The notes under the pieces: generated by a model
What the model was told of the DNA's origin: nothing
The model's database searches: none
Seen by the model: the letters and a program-made list of their open reading frames with translations, nothing else
Program-made: the position numbers and the translations under genes
Assembly (NCBI GenBank): GCA_945871455.1
Contig: CAMBXJ010000029.1
Span: 1-17,573, forward strand
Direction: 5' to 3'
Length of the DNA: 17,573 bases
Source: Asaia bogorensis
GTDB lineage: Bacteria; Pseudomonadota; Alphaproteobacteria; Acetobacterales; Acetobacteraceae
In this document: in pieces, positions 16,441-17,573 of the stretch
Layout: each line of letters begins with the position of its first letter
How positions within the stretch are numbered: the first letter of the stretch is position 1

Positions 16441-16505
16441 GACCTCTCCACAACTCTGTTTCCGCTATCGATAAATCGGGACTGCTTGCGTTGTCCGGCC
16501 GAAAC

Positions 16506-16543
16506 GTGAACCCGCACCGAAATGGCGCGGGTTGTCCGTTCAC
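16506..16543. terminator. Possible bidirectional terminator hairpin
   Basis: AACCCGC (16509-16515) and GCGGGTT (16527-16533) form a seven-pair stem with an 11-base loop, flanked by GTGAA/TTCAC, which are also complementary. It sits between two convergent genes, where a terminator is expected. There is no T-run, so it would be a weak or factor-dependent one. Confidence 0.35.
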
Positions 16544-16572
16544 CACCCCGCTACGCTCAGGCGCGTCCCTGG

Positions 16573-17220
16573 TCAGCGGTAGAATTCGACCTTCGCTTCC
16601 CGAAACCACAGAAAATTCGCCGGCACGGCCGAAATTGGCCCATTGATGGCGAAAATGGCAATTTCGAACCGCTCCCCAGGCTTCACCATATCCCGCAACA
16701 CCAACCGATTGGGCATGTTGAACCCCTGGATCGCTGCCGGGCTCGGCCGGCCCGCCGAACGCGGCAGCTCCCCATCAACCCAGACCTCGGCGTAGTCGTC
16801 GACATTCACTGTCAGAACCACCCGGGTGCCGGCGGTATCGAACCCCATGGCCTGGGCCGGGATCGTCAGGGTTGTGCGGAACCAATAGAACGACACCAGC
16901 CCGCCGCCGCGACGCGCCGCGAGATCCGTGGCCGCGATGTCGGTCCAGGCTGAATCATCGAAACCCACCAGTTCGGCATGCGGCTCCACGTCGTAGGTCG
17001 TCTGGAATTCGGGCATCGAATCCGACAGCGCCGGGCACTCGACCAGCTTTGCCTCGCAGCCCTTCCATCGAGACCCGAAGGCGGCCGATCCGTCGGCAGT
17101 CATCAGGTTGACCACATGCGCCGCGGGCACCAGGGGTGCGATCGGCGGTTGCGGCTGCAACAGCGGCGGGATCGCCGGAGGGGCAGAAACGGTCGGCCGT
17201 GTGTAGGTTTTCGCGGGCAT
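16573..17220 (-). CDS. Stand-alone beta-sandwich (galactose-binding-like) domain protein
   Basis: This 215-residue protein has no signal peptide or membrane helix. The first 40 residues are Pro-rich (A-P-P-A-I-P-P-L-L-Q-P-Q-P-P-I-A-P). The rest is beta-rich: F-Y-W-F-R-T-T-L-T-I-P-A, V-D-D-Y-A-E-V-W-V-D-G-E-L-P-R, G-F-N-M-P-N-R-L-V-L, F-E-I-A-I-F-A-I-N-G-P-I-S and F-L-W-F-R-E-A-K-V-E-F. These are typical of galactose-binding-like jelly rolls. From memory this segment most resembles the N-terminal domain of some SMP-30/gluconolactonase-like proteins, but here the protein stops after it and no SMP-30 domain follows. The start at ATG 17220 is supported by AAGGA seven bases upstream. The gene lies downstream of a GMC oxidoreductase in the same direction. 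A carbohydrate- or lactone-related role is inference only. Confidence 0.75.
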   Translation of the reverse strand: MPAKTYTRPTVSAPPAIPPLLQPQPPIAPLVPAAHVVNLMTADGSAAFGSRWKGCEAKLVECPALSDSMPEFQTTYDVEPHAELVGFDDSAWTDIAATDLAARRGGGLVSFYWFRTTLTIPAQAMGFDTAGTRVVLTVNVDDYAEVWVDGELPRSAGRPSPAAIQGFNMPNRLVLRDMVKPGERFEIAIFAINGPISAVPANFLWFREAKVEFYR

Positions 17221-17260
17221 GTCGGGTTCCTTTCCGCCAGTGTGCCGGCAGGGGCTGGTG

Positions 17261-17291
17261 ATACGAGCCGGCCGGACCATTGACTTGTCAA
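17261..17291 (-). promoter_or_regulatory. Putative promoter of the 215-residue gene with overlapping palindrome
   Basis: On the minus strand a perfect TTGACA (17291-17286) is preceded by CTC. A weak -10 such as TCGTAT (17266-17261) follows at 19-bp spacing. The -35 lies inside the palindrome TTGAC-TT-GTCAA (17280-17291), which could be a repressor or activator site. The start site would lie some 35 bases before the ATG. Confidence 0.4.
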
Positions 17292-17336
17292 GAGACTGGC
17301 GGCCGGCTGGCACGCCTGGATTTCGCGCGCAGCCGC

Positions 17337-17425
17337 GGATCATCTCCCCTTGGGTCATCTCCCCTGGGTCATCTCCCCCCGGATCATCTCCCCCGGATCA
17401 TCTCCCCTTGGGTCATCTCCCCTTG
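17337..17425. repeat. Six-copy 14-16 bp tandem repeat
   Basis: Units GG(A)TCATCTCCCC plus a variable tail (TTG, TG, CC, C) begin at 17337, 17353, 17367, 17381, 17395 and 17411. Unit lengths are 16, 14, 14, 14, 16 and 15, so the array is not a coding repeat. On the minus strand each unit reads GGGGAGATGA(T)CC. It fills most of the gap between the GMC oxidoreductase stop (17440) and the promoter of the 215-residue gene. There are no spacers of CRISPR type. Confidence 0.85.
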
Positions 17426-17439
17426 GGGGCAACCCTGGT

Positions 17440-17573
17440 TCAGGCGGCGGCGTTCAGCACCATGTCCGCCGCCTTTTCCCCGATCATGATCGATGGCGCG
17501 TTGGTGTTGCCCGATGTCAATGTCGGCATGATGGACGCGTCGGCCACCCGCAACCCCGCGATCCCGTGCACAC
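17440..17573 (-). CDS. GMC-family oxidoreductase, C-terminal fragment (cut by window edge)
   Basis: The last 43 residues of a flavoprotein are visible and the gene continues beyond the right end. The fragment shows the conserved GMC C-terminal block: [14 protein letters not shown], then [18 protein letters not shown]. The Asn of the N-T-N-A-P segment corresponds to one of the two catalytic-site residues of choline-dehydrogenase- and glucose-oxidase-like enzymes. Such enzymes oxidise alcohols or sugars with FAD. Substrate specificity cannot be read from this piece. The TGA stop is followed by the six-copy repeat and then the 215-residue gene on the same strand. Confidence 0.9.
   Translation of the reverse strand, partial: VHGIAGLRVADASIMPTLTSGNTNAPSIMIGEKAADMVLNAAA

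Noticed and set aside
17221..17358. Longer start (ATG 17358) for the 215-residue protein
   Set aside because: It would begin inside the tandem repeat and read through the candidate promoter; ATG 17220 has AAGGA at ideal spacing.
17337..17425. CRISPR array
   Set aside because: Units abut without unique spacers and are only 14-16 bp long; no cas genes are nearby.

Overview
The window is 17.6 kb of GC-rich, gene-dense bacterial chromosome. It looks like a core-genome segment of an alphaproteobacterium, most likely in the Rhodospirillales/Acetobacteraceae. The evidence is the HdaA-type short DnaA paralogue beside ppk, a LolA ending in a F-x-F-x-N-P-x-I-G-K-like motif, the block purN-purM / pgsA-AI-2E transporter-hdaA-ppk-ppx, a tiny protein resembling alphaproteobacterial aa3 oxidase subunit IV, and a GMC oxidoreductase at the right edge. 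Genus and species cannot be read from the sequence.

Left block (1-4769, all minus strand): ftsK (DNA translocase) is followed by a probable intrinsic terminator, a secreted FecR-domain protein with its own promoter, a small secreted protein of unknown function with a good promoter, an extragenic palindromic repeat, and lolA (periplasmic lipoprotein carrier). Centre-left (4987-7771, plus strand): a TPR lipoprotein reads into ispE (isoprenoid precursor synthesis), followed by tRNA-Gln(UUG). Centre (7825-14110, minus strand): a tightly packed operon, pgsA > AI-2E-family membrane protein > hdaA > ppk1 > ppx. It combines phospholipid synthesis, down-regulation of DnaA, and polyphosphate synthesis and breakdown; junctions range from a 29-nt overlap to a 5-nt gap. 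Right (14354-16440, plus strand): purM, purN and a 52-residue membrane protein. Right edge (minus strand): the C-terminus of a GMC oxidoreductase, then a 215-residue beta-sandwich-type protein that resembles the N-terminal domain of some SMP-30/gluconolactonase-like proteins but has no such enzyme domain attached.

Most of the window is ordinary housekeeping sequence. I found no CRISPR array, insertion sequence, phage, toxin-antitoxin or defence locus. The parts that deserve a second look are non-coding or lineage-specific: a six-copy 14-16 bp repeat between the GMC gene and the 215-residue gene; a large dyad containing a perfect 12-bp palindrome between pgsA and purM; a 12-bp minisatellite that encodes a Gly/Gln/Ser linker inside PPK1; the TPR lipoprotein-ispE pairing, which recalls the LbcA locus of Pseudomonas; a possible leaderless lolA; and a one-residue shortening of the catalytic motif of PgsA. 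No gap between genes exceeds 300 bases.
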